Shown here: positions 1 through 8,641 of the stretch, piece by piece | How the letters are laid out: the number at the start of each line of letters is the position of its first letter | Position numbering within the stretch: the first letter of the stretch is position 1 | Origin: Chryseobacterium arachidis | Lineage (GTDB): Bacteria > Bacteroidota > Bacteroidia > Flavobacteriales > Weeksellaceae | Assembly: GCF_900129245.1 (NCBI RefSeq) | Contig: NZ_FQUT01000003.1 | Coordinates: 372,001 to 436,000, forward strand | DNA length: 64,000 nt | Direction of reading: 5' to 3' | Notes under the pieces: generated by a model | Seen by the model: only the letters and a program-made list of their open reading frames with translations | What the model was told of the DNA's origin: nothing | Database searches by the model: none | Program-made: the position numbers and the translations under genes

Positions 1-306
1 TCTATGTGGGGCGCATTTTTTCTGATCATGTCGGCATTGATTATTGTGAGTGGTTACACCTCAATTAATGCAGTGGTAAAAGCTGAACTTTTTCCTTCAG
101 AAGTAAGAGCTTTGGGAGTAGGATTGCCTTATGCATTAACGGTTGCCATTTTCGGCGGAACTGCAGAGTACATTGCTCTTTGGTTTAAGCAGGAGCATGT
201 AGAACATTATTTTTACTGGTATATTACAATTTGTATTTTATTTTCATTTGTGGTGTATGTACAAATGAAAGACACAAAGAAAACCTCAACATTGGATCGG
301 GATTAA
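1..306 (+). CDS. MFS transporter, metabolite:H+ symporter type, C-terminal part (5' end outside window)
   Basis: The frame is open from the first base, so only about the last 100 residues are seen. They hold about three hydrophobic segments and the element ELFPSEVRALGVGLPYA, which resembles the loop motif of the metabolite:H+ symporter branch of the major facilitator superfamily (KgtP/ProP-like permeases). The protein would be an inner-membrane proton symporter for an organic acid or osmolyte. The substrate cannot be told from this fragment. A strong hairpin terminator follows the stop codon. The ATG at position 4 is internal to the gene, not its start. Confidence 0.75.
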   Translation, partial: SMWGAFFLIMSALIIVSGYTSINAVVKAELFPSEVRALGVGLPYALTVAIFGGTAEYIALWFKQEHVEHYFYWYITICILFSFVVYVQMKDTKKTSTLDRD

Positions 307-324
307 TTGTGTTACAGCATAAAG

Positions 325-360
325 AAGCGTGCGGCTCAGGAAACCTGAGCCGCACGCTTT
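325..360. terminator. bidirectional hairpin terminator
   Basis: A perfect inverted repeat has arms 325-340 and 344-360 around an AAA loop, with a GC-rich core (GCGGCTCAGG) and A/T tracts on both sides. It lies between the convergent MFS fragment (+) and the small gene ending at 365 (-), so it probably ends both transcripts. Confidence 0.85.
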
Positions 361-364
361 ATTT

Positions 365-577
365 TTAATGATAGGCTTGCTTAAATTTTGCCAGAATATT
401 GTCCAGATTATGTCGCTGAACATACACACTCTTCACATCTTCATACCTTGGCGACTTGTAAAAAACTTCGTGGAAATCCATACTGCCATTTCCTACTTTC
501 ACCACTTTTTGTACTTCGATATTTAATTTTCTCAGTTCGTCTTTAAAAACCTGAAATTCATCTTGGATATTCTTCAT
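365..577 (-). CDS. small hypothetical protein (70 aa)
   Basis: This is a short, charged, soluble 70-residue protein that begins MKNIQDEFQVFKDELRK. It has no signal peptide or membrane segment and a probably helical N-terminus. The stop codon abuts the bidirectional hairpin at 325-360, which supports a real gene. I recognise no family. There is no clear TAnnTTTG element upstream, and the start has no ribosome-binding site, which is common in this phylum. Confidence 0.5.
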   Translation of the reverse strand: MKNIQDEFQVFKDELRKLNIEVQKVVKVGNGSMDFHEVFYKSPRYEDVKSVYVQRHNLDNILAKFKQAYH

Positions 578-917
578 CTATATTTTTGGGATTTAATTAA
601 AATTACCTTTTTATATCAAACACCCTACCATTTTACAGGGGTGGTGTTCAAATTCTGATTAAAGTTAATAAATTTATTAATACAAACACAACATTTGGTT
701 AACATTTTTGTAATTTTATTTAAAATAAAGAATCAATTTCGCAACATATTCTTAATTTATTTAGATTTACTTTGTTTAAAAAAAATTAAATGCTCTTGCA
801 AAAGCTTTACCACAGACGCTTCTTGAAGAATACATCCTATTATTAAGAACAACAAAAAATGATATTGATGTTGTAACAAAACCCCTTTCAGCAGAACATA
901 TAAGGAAAAAATTTTCC
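578..917. other. gene-free AT-rich interval with an open frame running into the CPBP gene
   Basis: No separate gene is recognised. From 780 the frame of the downstream CPBP gene is already open and has coding-like content (for example LPQTLLEEYI) but holds no ATG, GTG or TTG. An ATG at 790 lies in a different frame and stops after 18 codons. See the findings for a possible frameshift. Confidence 0.5.
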
Positions 918-1790
918 GTGAATTACTTTTTAAGATTAAAGAACGATACTGTTGATTTATTACAATTCATTAAAAGGCCAAATGATGTGCAGATAAAACT
1001 TTCCGTAAAAGAAAAGTTTTTATTTATCTTTAATTTATTGATGATTGAGATTATTTTCTTTCTGATCTTTGTATTTCCGTTAAATTATATCGCTGAAAAA
1101 CTGATTACTTTAAAGCAGTCCGAAGCTTTTGAAAATTTGGGTTGGTACGAAGCTGTTTTTTTGTTTGTAATCGTTGCTCCTGTGTTGGAAGAATGGATTT
1201 TCCGATATTCTCTGAGATATAACAGTTTATTTTCAAAATTGGTCAGCCGGGAAAAATGGAATAAAATTTTCCCGTTCTTAGTGTATATTTTATCTTCCGT
1301 TTTCGGATTGGTTCATCTGGATAATTATATGAATGATTCGTGGAAGTTCTATGCCTTATCACCTTTAATTGTTGCGTCTCAGTTGTCAGGAGGTCTTATT
1401 TTAAGCTTTATCCGGGTGAGATTGAATATTTTCTGCAGTATGCTTTATCATGCGATATGGAATCTGTTGTTTGGTATTACAATTCCTTGTGTCATGGCAT
1501 TTTTCATCAATCCATACATTGACCACGGAAAAAATTACAATCTCCACATTGAACAAAAAGTGTTTATTAATAAAGATGAGCCTGTTCTTATTGACGTTAA
1601 TAGCAAAGATGATACGATCTACAAAGTGGAAGCAAAACAATATCAGTTTCAAAACTTACTGAATCATATTTACGGAAAGGACAAACATACTACTGATGAG
1701 GGTTTAATCAATATTAATTTCCAATCGAAAGAAGGAATTTCCAAACAGGAATTTTTGGAAATCTTACAGAAAGAATATATGATCAAATAA
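918..1790 (+). CDS. CPBP family intramembrane glutamic protease
   Basis: This 290-residue membrane protein carries the CPBP/CAAX-protease motifs: EEWIFR (EExxxR, catalytic Glu pair near residue 92), a histidine in FGLVHLDNY, and a histidine in LYHAIWN. Several hydrophobic segments lie before and around them, and a soluble tail of about 100 residues follows, which is longer than the core family. Such enzymes cleave within membranes or process prenylated-type peptides; no substrate is indicated. The start is a GTG with AAGGAAAAA 10-16 bases upstream. No ATG is available in frame for another 40 codons, so either GTG is used or the true N-terminus was lost to a frameshift upstream. Confidence 0.8.
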   Translation: MNYFLRLKNDTVDLLQFIKRPNDVQIKLSVKEKFLFIFNLLMIEIIFFLIFVFPLNYIAEKLITLKQSEAFENLGWYEAVFLFVIVAPVLEEWIFRYSLRYNSLFSKLVSREKWNKIFPFLVYILSSVFGLVHLDNYMNDSWKFYALSPLIVASQLSGGLILSFIRVRLNIFCSMLYHAIWNLLFGITIPCVMAFFINPYIDHGKNYNLHIEQKVFINKDEPVLIDVNSKDDTIYKVEAKQYQFQNLLNHIYGKDKHTTDEGLININFQSKEGISKQEFLEILQKEYMIK

Positions 1791-1828
1791 AAAAACGGTT
1801 AAAATCGACGTCGATTTTAACCGTTTTT
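1791..1828. terminator. bidirectional hairpin terminator
   Basis: A perfect 19-base inverted repeat (arms 1791-1809 and 1810-1828) with AAAAA at the left edge and a T run at the right. It separates the convergent CPBP gene (+) and ABC exporter gene (-) and can terminate in both directions. Confidence 0.85.
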
Positions 1829-1845
1829 TTTATGCTTTAATGATG

Positions 1846-3603
1846 TTATTGTGAACTTTCTTCTTCTATTTCCACTTCATGTCTCAACTGGGCTTTATAC
1901 AGTGTGGAATAATATCCGTTTTTGTCCAAAAGTTCCAGATGTTTTCCTTCTTCTACAATTTTACCGTGCTCCATGACGATAATTTTATCCGCTTTTTCAA
2001 TTGTGGAAAGTCTGTGCGCAATGATTATTGATGTCCTGTTTTTGGTAATTTTTTCCGTAGCTCTCTGGATTAATTTTTCACTTTCGTGGTCGATGGAAGA
2101 TGTTGCCTCATCTAAAATTAAAATCTTCGGATCTGATAAATAAGCTCTTAAAAATGACAGAAGCTGTCTCTGTCCCAAAGAAATCGACGAACCTCTTTCA
2201 CTTACCACATAATCATAACCGCCGGGAAGCTGTTCTATGAACTGGTCGACTTCAATTTCTTTTGCTCCTGCTTTTATTTTATCTAAAGTAATGCTCTCAT
2301 CACCAAAGGAAAGATTCTCGAAAATACTCCCGTGGAAAAGAAAAACGTCCTGCAATACCACCCCGATGTGGCTTCTCAGGTTATACAATTCGTAGTCTTT
2401 TAAATCCACATCATCAATGAGAATATTTCCTGAATTAATGTCGTACAATCTTGTAATCAAGCTGATAATCGTAGATTTTCCTGCTCCGGTTGCTCCTACA
2501 ATGGCGACGGTTTCTCCCGGATTTACTTTAAAATCAATCCCTTTTAAAACCTCCTGTTTATCATCATACGCGAAACGAACTCCTTTGAATTCAATTTTTC
2601 CGTCGAACTGATCTTTTTCCACTTTCCCGGTATTTGGCATCGCATTATCTTCATCCATCAATCCCAACACTCTTTCTGCCCCAACAATCCCTCTCTGAAT
2701 ATTGTTAAATCGGTCTGCAATCTGTCTTAAAGGACGAATCAGCATCGAAATATATTGGATAAATGCAATGACAACCCCGGCACTGATCGTAATATATCCT
2801 CCGTAGAAAAGAATAAATCCGATAAACAGCGAAGAAATCAATTCCACCACAGGGAAAAATAAAGAGAATATGAAAACCGTTCTTAGCAGGGCGGCTTTTA
2901 GTGTGATGTTGATATCATCAAATTTCTTAAACTCAGATTCCTGTCTGTTGAACACCTGAATAATTGGCATTCCTGCTAATCTTTCCTGAACAAAAGAGTT
3001 TTGATTGGATGTCCAGTTTCTTTCATCTCCGAAAGCCGTTTTCAGTCTTTTCTGGAAAAATCTTGTGATAACCACCATTAAAGGTAAAATTGCCAGTGTA
3101 ATATAACTTAGATGAACATTTGTGCTGAACATCATTACCAACACAAAAATAATTCTTAACACATCTCCGAAAACCATCAGGAATCCGTCTGTATAAACGG
3201 TAGCAATGGTTTCTACATCACCCACAGCTCTTGTTACCAATTGACCGATCGGTGTTTTATCGAAAAATGAGGTTTTAAAATAAATCAGTTTGTTATATAA
3301 TCTTTCTCTGATGTCCCTGATTACGTTCTGCGAAATATAATTGGAGAAATACACCAGGAAAAAGTTTAAAATGGTCTCGGCAAAAACCAATCCCACCAAA
3401 ATATAGATATGTTTCATCATCAAAGCCTTATCTTTCAGCTTTGTGATGTCATTATCCACCACTTCCATGGTAAGATATGGGCGATAAGTGGAAACTACAG
3501 CCAATATCACGGAGATGATTAAAGTAAGGATGAACCACGAACGAAACTTCATTCCGATAAAGAACAGCCTCTTTACAATTCCCCAGGTATCTTGTTTTTT
3601 CAT
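1846..3603 (-). CDS. ABC transporter, fused permease and ATPase (MsbA/MdlB-like exporter)
   Basis: This 585-residue half-transporter has about six transmembrane helices in its first 310 residues. The nucleotide-binding domain shows Walker A GATGAGKST, signature SLGQRQL, Walker B ILILDEAT and the H-loop IIAHRLST. It should act as a homodimer exporting lipids or drugs across the inner membrane. Length and architecture match type IV exporters (MsbA, LmrA, MdlB); sequence alone does not give the substrate. A TATTTTTG -7 element lies on the minus strand at 3643-3650, about 40 bases before the ATG. Confidence 0.9.
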   Translation of the reverse strand: MKKQDTWGIVKRLFFIGMKFRSWFILTLIISVILAVVSTYRPYLTMEVVDNDITKLKDKALMMKHIYILVGLVFAETILNFFLVYFSNYISQNVIRDIRERLYNKLIYFKTSFFDKTPIGQLVTRAVGDVETIATVYTDGFLMVFGDVLRIIFVLVMMFSTNVHLSYITLAILPLMVVITRFFQKRLKTAFGDERNWTSNQNSFVQERLAGMPIIQVFNRQESEFKKFDDINITLKAALLRTVFIFSLFFPVVELISSLFIGFILFYGGYITISAGVVIAFIQYISMLIRPLRQIADRFNNIQRGIVGAERVLGLMDEDNAMPNTGKVEKDQFDGKIEFKGVRFAYDDKQEVLKGIDFKVNPGETVAIVGATGAGKSTIISLITRLYDINSGNILIDDVDLKDYELYNLRSHIGVVLQDVFLFHGSIFENLSFGDESITLDKIKAGAKEIEVDQFIEQLPGGYDYVVSERGSSISLGQRQLLSFLRAYLSDPKILILDEATSSIDHESEKLIQRATEKITKNRTSIIIAHRLSTIEKADKIIVMEHGKIVEEGKHLELLDKNGYYSTLYKAQLRHEVEIEEESSQ

Positions 3604-3797
3604 TGTACGAATTGAAGAAAAGAATTAAAATAAAATTCCCTGCAAAAATAAGACTTTATAATTTCTCCGCCTTTACAAGTTTGTGAAATCCCCATGAAAA
3701 ATACAGATTGATGTTATTTATGGTATAGATGATTTGGGATTGACAATTGTTTTTATCACTCATTTTTAGAAGCTTTTTCCAGCTTTCCGCACTCGCT

Positions 3798-3854
3798 ATT
3801 TTCTAATTTTTAGGCTGCGGCGGCTTCGCCGCCGCAGCCTAAAAATTAGAAAAT
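3798..3854. repeat. long perfect palindrome with GC-rich core
   Basis: Two 26-27 base complementary arms meet around TTCG: the arm begins ATTTTCTAATTTTTAGGC, runs into GCGGCGGC, and mirrors exactly to 3854. It lies in the 430-base intergenic region 3604-4035. The flanks (AGCTTTCCGCACTCGCT and TGCAATCTGGGCTAGGG) look like part of a dispersed intergenic palindromic element. It has no T run beyond the stem, so it is probably not a simple terminator. Nothing else except a terminator is seen in this gap. Confidence 0.8.
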
Positions 3855-3975
3855 GAGCTCAGACAAATGCTGCAATCTGGGCTAGGGTTGCAGTCTGTTG
3901 TTATTAAGATAGACAAAGTGAAGAAATAATCTCAAGAAAAAAAACAGTGTCCATTTTTCTTGTTTCTACAACACT

Positions 3976-4012
3976 AAAAAGCCGTGTCAAGGTTTAAAAC
4001 CTTGACACGGCT
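3976..4012 (-). terminator. terminator of the alpha/beta hydrolase gene
   Basis: The arms AGCCGTGTCAAGGTTT and its complement pair around a short loop. Read on the minus strand, the stem is followed by a T run (AAAAA at 3976-3980 on the plus strand). Confidence 0.85.
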
Positions 4013-4035
4013 CATCAATTGATAATTACTATTTT

Positions 4036-4806
4036 TTAACTTACTTTCTTCAGCCATTCCAAAACATATCCCGCAACTTCTTCCCAGTTTTTTTCACCAG
4101 CGATAAAGTGACTTCTTCCTGGGAACGCTTTAAAATCTACGATACTGTTTTTATCTTTATAAGATTCTGCGATTTTTCTTGAGAAATTGGCTGCAAAAAT
4201 ATGATCATTTTCTCCTGCAATAAACAATAATGGTTCGTGAGGTTTCTTTAAATCTAATTGAGCTGATGATTTAAATAAAGGATCTCTTGCCAGTTTTCTG
4301 CTTTCAGGAGCCGCAACGGTTTCATATAATTTATCACTTTCCTCTCTGGTATAATTATTGAAAAATGCTTTGTGATACCATTCTTTAGATCCCATAAATA
4401 CGGTGTTTCCTTTAAAGAAATTCACCACGGGCCAAACCACTTTCACGGTTGCAAAGGGAGCAACAATATTTTTAGGAGGAGCTCCGTCGATGCTTACTCC
4501 GGCAACAGCTTTCCCCATATCGATCAGCTTCTGAACCATCAATCCTCCGAAAGAATGTCCTACAACAATCGGTTTTTCGGGAAGGGTGTCTATAAATCTT
4601 GATAAATAATCTACTACATCATCAAATCCTACATCTTTTAAATCTGCCGGAATATTTTTCTTCAAATCAACAGGGTTCCCGGCGTGTCCCGGATTGGCAG
4701 GAGTGTGTACCGTGTAACCTTGTGCTTCAAAATAAGTTTTCCATTCTTTCCAGCTTGTATTGTTCACAAATAATCCATGAATTAATACGATAGTTTTTGT
4801 TTTCAT
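4036..4806 (-). CDS. alpha/beta hydrolase
   Basis: This 256-residue soluble protein opens with IVLIHGLFVNNTSW (oxyanion-hole HG). It has the nucleophile elbow GHSFGG near residue 83 and a late histidine in GRSHFIAG that completes the Ser-Asp-His triad; the acid is probably in GENDHIF. No signal peptide is present, so it is cytoplasmic. It resembles small esterases and lipases of the alpha/beta fold; the substrate is not predictable. The gene is followed by its own terminator. The Crp-like regulator just upstream is in the same direction and could control it. Confidence 0.85.
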   Translation of the reverse strand: MKTKTIVLIHGLFVNNTSWKEWKTYFEAQGYTVHTPANPGHAGNPVDLKKNIPADLKDVGFDDVVDYLSRFIDTLPEKPIVVGHSFGGLMVQKLIDMGKAVAGVSIDGAPPKNIVAPFATVKVVWPVVNFFKGNTVFMGSKEWYHKAFFNNYTREESDKLYETVAAPESRKLARDPLFKSSAQLDLKKPHEPLLFIAGENDHIFAANFSRKIAESYKDKNSIVDFKAFPGRSHFIAGEKNWEEVAGYVLEWLKKVS

Positions 4807-4891
4807 AACTTTTATTTTTTGTTGGTTTTAAATTATGAGACAAAGTTCCGCGAATTAAATGAGGATAATTTTAACCTTGGTTAAAATCGTA

Positions 4892-5479
4892 TTATTTACC
4901 CGAAATTCTTTTTCGGATTCTGCTTAGAGAAGGCCCCTGAATGCCTAAATAAGAAGAAATATGATACAAGGGAACATTATTGAAAATATCAGGATGCTGT
5001 TTAATCAAATCCAGATAACGTTCTTCGGGGGATTTTAAAATAAAACCTTCGATTCTGCTCATCGTTACATTAAAAGCTTCTTGAGCCAGCAATCTTCCAA
5101 ATTTTTCCCAACGGTGCGATTGGTGATACAGCGCCAACAAATCGGTATATCGGATATAAATAATAGAAGCATCCGTAAGAGCCTGAGTATGATAATCACA
5201 AGGCATCTGATTGATAAAACTTTTAAAAGAAACCACAAAACCGTTGGCAGAATACAGGAAAACATTCTTTTCCTCCCCTGTTTTTTCATCAATGGTATAA
5301 GAACGGAAAACGCCATCCACAATAAATCCAAAATAGGTACAAACCGTTCCTCTCAGGTTGTAAAAATCTCCTTTTTTATAATTTTTAGGAAGCCAGCAAT
5401 CTTCAGATAATTTAAAATCCTCTTCCGTAAGTCCTGCAAAATGATTGAGGGCAAAGGCCAGCTTTTCAATTTCATCCAT
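4892..5479 (-). CDS. Crp/Fnr-family transcriptional regulator
   Basis: This 195-residue protein has an N-terminal cyclic-nucleotide-binding-like beta roll (about residues 25-120) and a short C-terminal helix-turn-helix (ISSYLGIQGPSLSRIRKR) ending the protein. It lacks the CRP recognition pattern RExxxR and belongs to the abundant Bacteroidota group of shorter Crp-like regulators. The ligand is unknown. It precedes the alpha/beta hydrolase by 85 bases in the same orientation, which may mean linked regulation. Confidence 0.85.
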   Translation of the reverse strand: MDEIEKLAFALNHFAGLTEEDFKLSEDCWLPKNYKKGDFYNLRGTVCTYFGFIVDGVFRSYTIDEKTGEEKNVFLYSANGFVVSFKSFINQMPCDYHTQALTDASIIYIRYTDLLALYHQSHRWEKFGRLLAQEAFNVTMSRIEGFILKSPEERYLDLIKQHPDIFNNVPLYHISSYLGIQGPSLSRIRKRISGK

Positions 5480-5617
5480 GGTTTTAGTTTTTTAAATTAA
5501 AAATGGTGACTTTGATACATCAAGCCACCATCATTATATTTTCATTTTCTCTGATAAAGTTAAGTATTTTTCTTCCAAAAATATTTGAGAGATGAAAACC
5601 GAGATCATAATTTTTAT

Positions 5618-6349
5618 TTAAAAATCATACCCCACATCCACCAAATACAATCCATGCGCCGGCGCAGAAGTTCCTGCAGAATTACGGTGTTTGTCTTCAA
5701 TTACTTTTCGTAAATCTTCAGGTTTCAGTTTTCCTGAACCAATTTCAACCATTGTTCCCACAATCGCTCTCACCATATTTCTTAAAAAACGATTTGCAGA
5801 AACCGTGAATTTCAGCTCACTTCCGTTTTGTTCCCATTCCGCTTTGTACATTTTGCAAAGATTGGTCTTATTGTCGGTGTGAAGTTTTGCAAAACTTGTA
5901 AAATCTTCATATTCAAATAAAATTTTACAGGCTTCATTCATTTTGGTAATATCCAAAGGTTTTCTCCAATGCTGCCATGCCGATTCTTCCGTGAAAGGAT
6001 TTTTTTCCAGTGAAATATAATACTCATACGTCCTGAAAGTAGCGTCAAAACGGGCATGAAAATCATCTTTCACCTGAAAAATTCTTTTAATGGAAATATC
6101 CGCCGGAAGGAAGCTGTTCAATCTTCTCGGCAGTTCTTCATCCAATACTTTTTCTGTATTAAAATGGGCAAAAATTTTTTTTGCATGAACACCTGTATCT
6201 GTCCTGCCCGCCCCTGTCGTTTTAATTTCTTCTCTTAAAATCGTGGAAAGTGCTTTTTCCAGTTCTTCCTGCACGGAAACAGCATTCGGCTGAATCTGAT
6301 AACCGAAATAATTTTTGCCGTTGTAGGAAAATTCAATAAAATACCTCAA
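5618..6349 (-). CDS. truA: tRNA pseudouridine(38-40) synthase TruA
   Basis: This enzyme isomerises uridines 38-40 in the anticodon arm of many tRNAs. The 243-residue protein has the family's signature GAGRTDTGVHA with the catalytic aspartate, an N-terminal RYFIEFSYNGKNYFGYQ strand, and the conserved RNRFLRNMVR-like element (here ANRFLRNMVRAIVG). The length is normal for TruA. It is a free-standing gene with no neighbour in a shared operon. Confidence 0.95.
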   Translation of the reverse strand: MRYFIEFSYNGKNYFGYQIQPNAVSVQEELEKALSTILREEIKTTGAGRTDTGVHAKKIFAHFNTEKVLDEELPRRLNSFLPADISIKRIFQVKDDFHARFDATFRTYEYYISLEKNPFTEESAWQHWRKPLDITKMNEACKILFEYEDFTSFAKLHTDNKTNLCKMYKAEWEQNGSELKFTVSANRFLRNMVRAIVGTMVEIGSGKLKPEDLRKVIEDKHRNSAGTSAPAHGLYLVDVGYDF

Positions 6350-6715
6350 TGTAATAAAAATAAATATCTGTTGTTCATCTCGATATATAAATCAGTTTGT
6401 ATTTCTTTCATAAACGAAGTGGCTTTGTTTGACTTAAAAAGTTCTGTTTTAATAAGACTTTGTTTAACCCTGCGAGAAATTAAACGCAAAGACAAATAAA
6501 GATTTGTATTTATCTAAAATTTCTCCAATATCTTAAAGATAAACAAAGGTGTTTCACTTAATATAGAAAGACAAGTTAAAATACACAACGGATTATAACT
6601 CTACAAAAATACTTTAATTTAATGATAATCAATTATTGATTTTTTTAAATAAATATAGAAAAGTAGCTACCATATTAAGTCAAATCCCTCCGAAAATTCC
6701 TATTTTTGCAAACGT
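6350..6715. other. intergenic region with degenerate repeat and lpxK -7 element
   Basis: No gene is seen between truA and lpxK. Around 6475-6560 there are words (AAACGCAAAGAC, AAAGGTGTTTCACTTAA) that recur at 46045-46115 as ACACAAAGGGCGCAAAG and AAAGGCGTTTCACTTAA. This suggests a degenerate dispersed repeat. A TATTTTTG -7 element is at 6701-6708. Confidence 0.5.
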
Positions 6716-7741
6716 ATGAAAAGATGGTACCTCTATCCTTTTTCCCTCGGTTATCACATGGTAACGGGTATCCGAAACACAATGTATGATCTGGGAATTT
6801 TTAAATCTACGAAATTCAAAACACCGATAATCTGTGTCGGCAACCTTTCTGTGGGCGGAAGCGGGAAATCGCCGATGGTGATGTACCTTGCCCAGTTTTT
6901 ATCCAAACATTACAGAACAGGAGTCCTTTCCCGGGGTTATGGAAGACTGACAAAAGGCTATGCCGTGACCAACTATGACAGTAATTATAAAATGGTAGGC
7001 GATGAAGCGATGCAGTTATTTGAGCGCTTCAAAAACCGTTTTGTGATCGCTGTTTCCGAAGAAAGAGTTCCCGGAGCCAAAAAAGTGATCGATGATATGG
7101 ATCTTGATGTTCTGGTACTGGATGATGCCATGCAGCACAGAGCCATTAAACCGGGTTTCAATATTCTGATGACCGATTTTAATGATCCTTATTTTAAAGA
7201 CCATCTTTTGCCTGCCGGAGATTTAAGAGAGTCAAGAAACGGGGCAAAAAGGGCGGATATTATTATGGTAAGCAAATGTCCGGATGAACTGACGGAGGAA
7301 ACCAAGCAATATTATGTTTCAAGAATAAGGCCGGATCGTACCCAAAAAGTATTCTTTTCATCCATTGGATACGACGAAAATGTGTACGGGAAAGAGAAAA
7401 TACTTCCTGATAACAACCTGAATTATTACGACATTCTTTTGATCACAGGAATTGCCAATCCGAAACCGTTGCTGACCCATCTTGCCAAATTTTCGCAAAG
7501 GGTAAAACATTTAAAATTCAGGGATCATCATAATTTTACAGATGCGGATATTAAGAATATCATTGCAGAATATAAAAAGTTAGGTGAATATAAATTAATC
7601 TTAACAACCGAGAAAGACTACGTTCGTCTTAAAAGTTTTGACTATCTTAGAGATATTGTTTACTACTGGCCTATCAATGTGATCATTGATAAAAAGGAAG
7701 AATTCAACCAAATCATCTTAGATTATGTTAGAAAAAATTAA
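6716..7741 (+). CDS. lpxK: tetraacyldisaccharide 4'-kinase LpxK
   Basis: This inner-membrane kinase phosphorylates the 4' position of tetraacyldisaccharide-1-phosphate to form lipid IVA. The 341-residue protein has an N-terminal hydrophobic stretch, a P-loop GNLSVGGSGKSP near residue 43, and the family element VLDDAMQHRAI. A perfect TAnnTTTG -7 element (TATTTTTG, 6701-6708) ends only seven bases before the ATG, so the mRNA may be leaderless or nearly so. Its 3' end overlaps the start of the nucleoside phosphorylase gene by 17 bases, so the two are co-transcribed. Confidence 0.95.
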   Translation: MKRWYLYPFSLGYHMVTGIRNTMYDLGIFKSTKFKTPIICVGNLSVGGSGKSPMVMYLAQFLSKHYRTGVLSRGYGRLTKGYAVTNYDSNYKMVGDEAMQLFERFKNRFVIAVSEERVPGAKKVIDDMDLDVLVLDDAMQHRAIKPGFNILMTDFNDPYFKDHLLPAGDLRESRNGAKRADIIMVSKCPDELTEETKQYYVSRIRPDRTQKVFFSSIGYDENVYGKEKILPDNNLNYYDILLITGIANPKPLLTHLAKFSQRVKHLKFRDHHNFTDADIKNIIAEYKKLGEYKLILTTEKDYVRLKSFDYLRDIVYYWPINVIIDKKEEFNQIILDYVRKN

Positions 7742-8549
7742 GGAAGCTGCCGGGTTCATCAAAAACATCATTAAAGAAACTCCTGATTTCGCTATCGTTT
7801 TAGGTTCGGGATTAGGAAAATTGCAGTACGAAGTTGAAGCCATTCATACTTTGGAGTATCATGAAATTCCTAACTTTCCTCAAACTACGGTTGCCGGTCA
7901 TGGCGGAAAACTAATTTACGGAATTCTTGAAGGCAAAAAAGTATTGATGATGAGTGGCCGTTTTCATTATTATGAAGGTCATTCTATCGAAACCGTTGTT
8001 TTCCCTATCCGAGTTTTTCATTTATTAGGAATTCAAAATTTAATTCTTTCCAATGCTTCCGGTGGTGTTAATTCAAATTACAGCGTTGCCGACATTGCCA
8101 TTTTAAAGGATCATATCAATATGATGCCTGAACATCCGCTGCGTGGTAAAAATATCGATGAATTCGGACCCCGTTTTGTAGATATGAGTGAACCTTACAG
8201 CAGAAAAATGATTGCTGTTGCCGAACAGGTTGCCTCTGAAAATAGTATTAAAATTCATCAGGGCGTTTACGTTGCTTTACAAGGGCCCACTTTCGAAACT
8301 CCCGCAGAATACGGAATGATCAAAGCAATCGGTGGCGATATGGTCGGGATGAGTACTGTTCCTGAAGTGATCGTTGCCAAACACATGAATATGAATGTTT
8401 TCGGAATATCTGTAATTACAGATTTAGGTGGACCAGATATTGCGTTTGCCGTTTCTCACGAAGAAGTTTTAAATGCAGCGAATAAAGCCATGCCAAGTGT
8501 AATCACCGTAGTAAAGGGTTTGGTGAAAAATTACTCTTCATCTTTATAG
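7725..8549 (+). CDS. purine-nucleoside phosphorylase, type I
   Basis: This enzyme cleaves purine nucleosides with phosphate to free base and ribose-1-phosphate in purine salvage. The 274-residue protein matches the trimeric PNP family: VLGSGLGKL near the N-terminus, TVAGHGGKL, SGRFHYYEGH, the base-binding NASGGVN, and GPTFETPAE followed by VGMSTVPE. It overlaps the end of lpxK by 17 bases, which suggests coupled translation. This neighbour pair is metabolically unrelated but looks like one operon. Confidence 0.93.
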   Translation: MLEKIKEAAGFIKNIIKETPDFAIVLGSGLGKLQYEVEAIHTLEYHEIPNFPQTTVAGHGGKLIYGILEGKKVLMMSGRFHYYEGHSIETVVFPIRVFHLLGIQNLILSNASGGVNSNYSVADIAILKDHINMMPEHPLRGKNIDEFGPRFVDMSEPYSRKMIAVAEQVASENSIKIHQGVYVALQGPTFETPAEYGMIKAIGGDMVGMSTVPEVIVAKHMNMNVFGISVITDLGGPDIAFAVSHEEVLNAANKAMPSVITVVKGLVKNYSSSL

Positions 8550-8615
8550 AATTTCTCAATTTCATAAATTTTTATTAATTCATACAAAATCAGTTTCAAA
8601 TTGCATTTCATTGTT

Positions 8616-8623
8616 TAGATTTG
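8616..8623 (+). promoter_or_regulatory. -7 promoter element of the TlpA-like gene
   Basis: TAGATTTG is an exact match to TAnnTTTG. It overlaps a TTG codon at 8621 that could be taken as a start, so that start is excluded and the gene must begin at 8630 or 8642. Confidence 0.6.
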
Positions 8624-8641
8624 CACAAAATGATATTGAAT

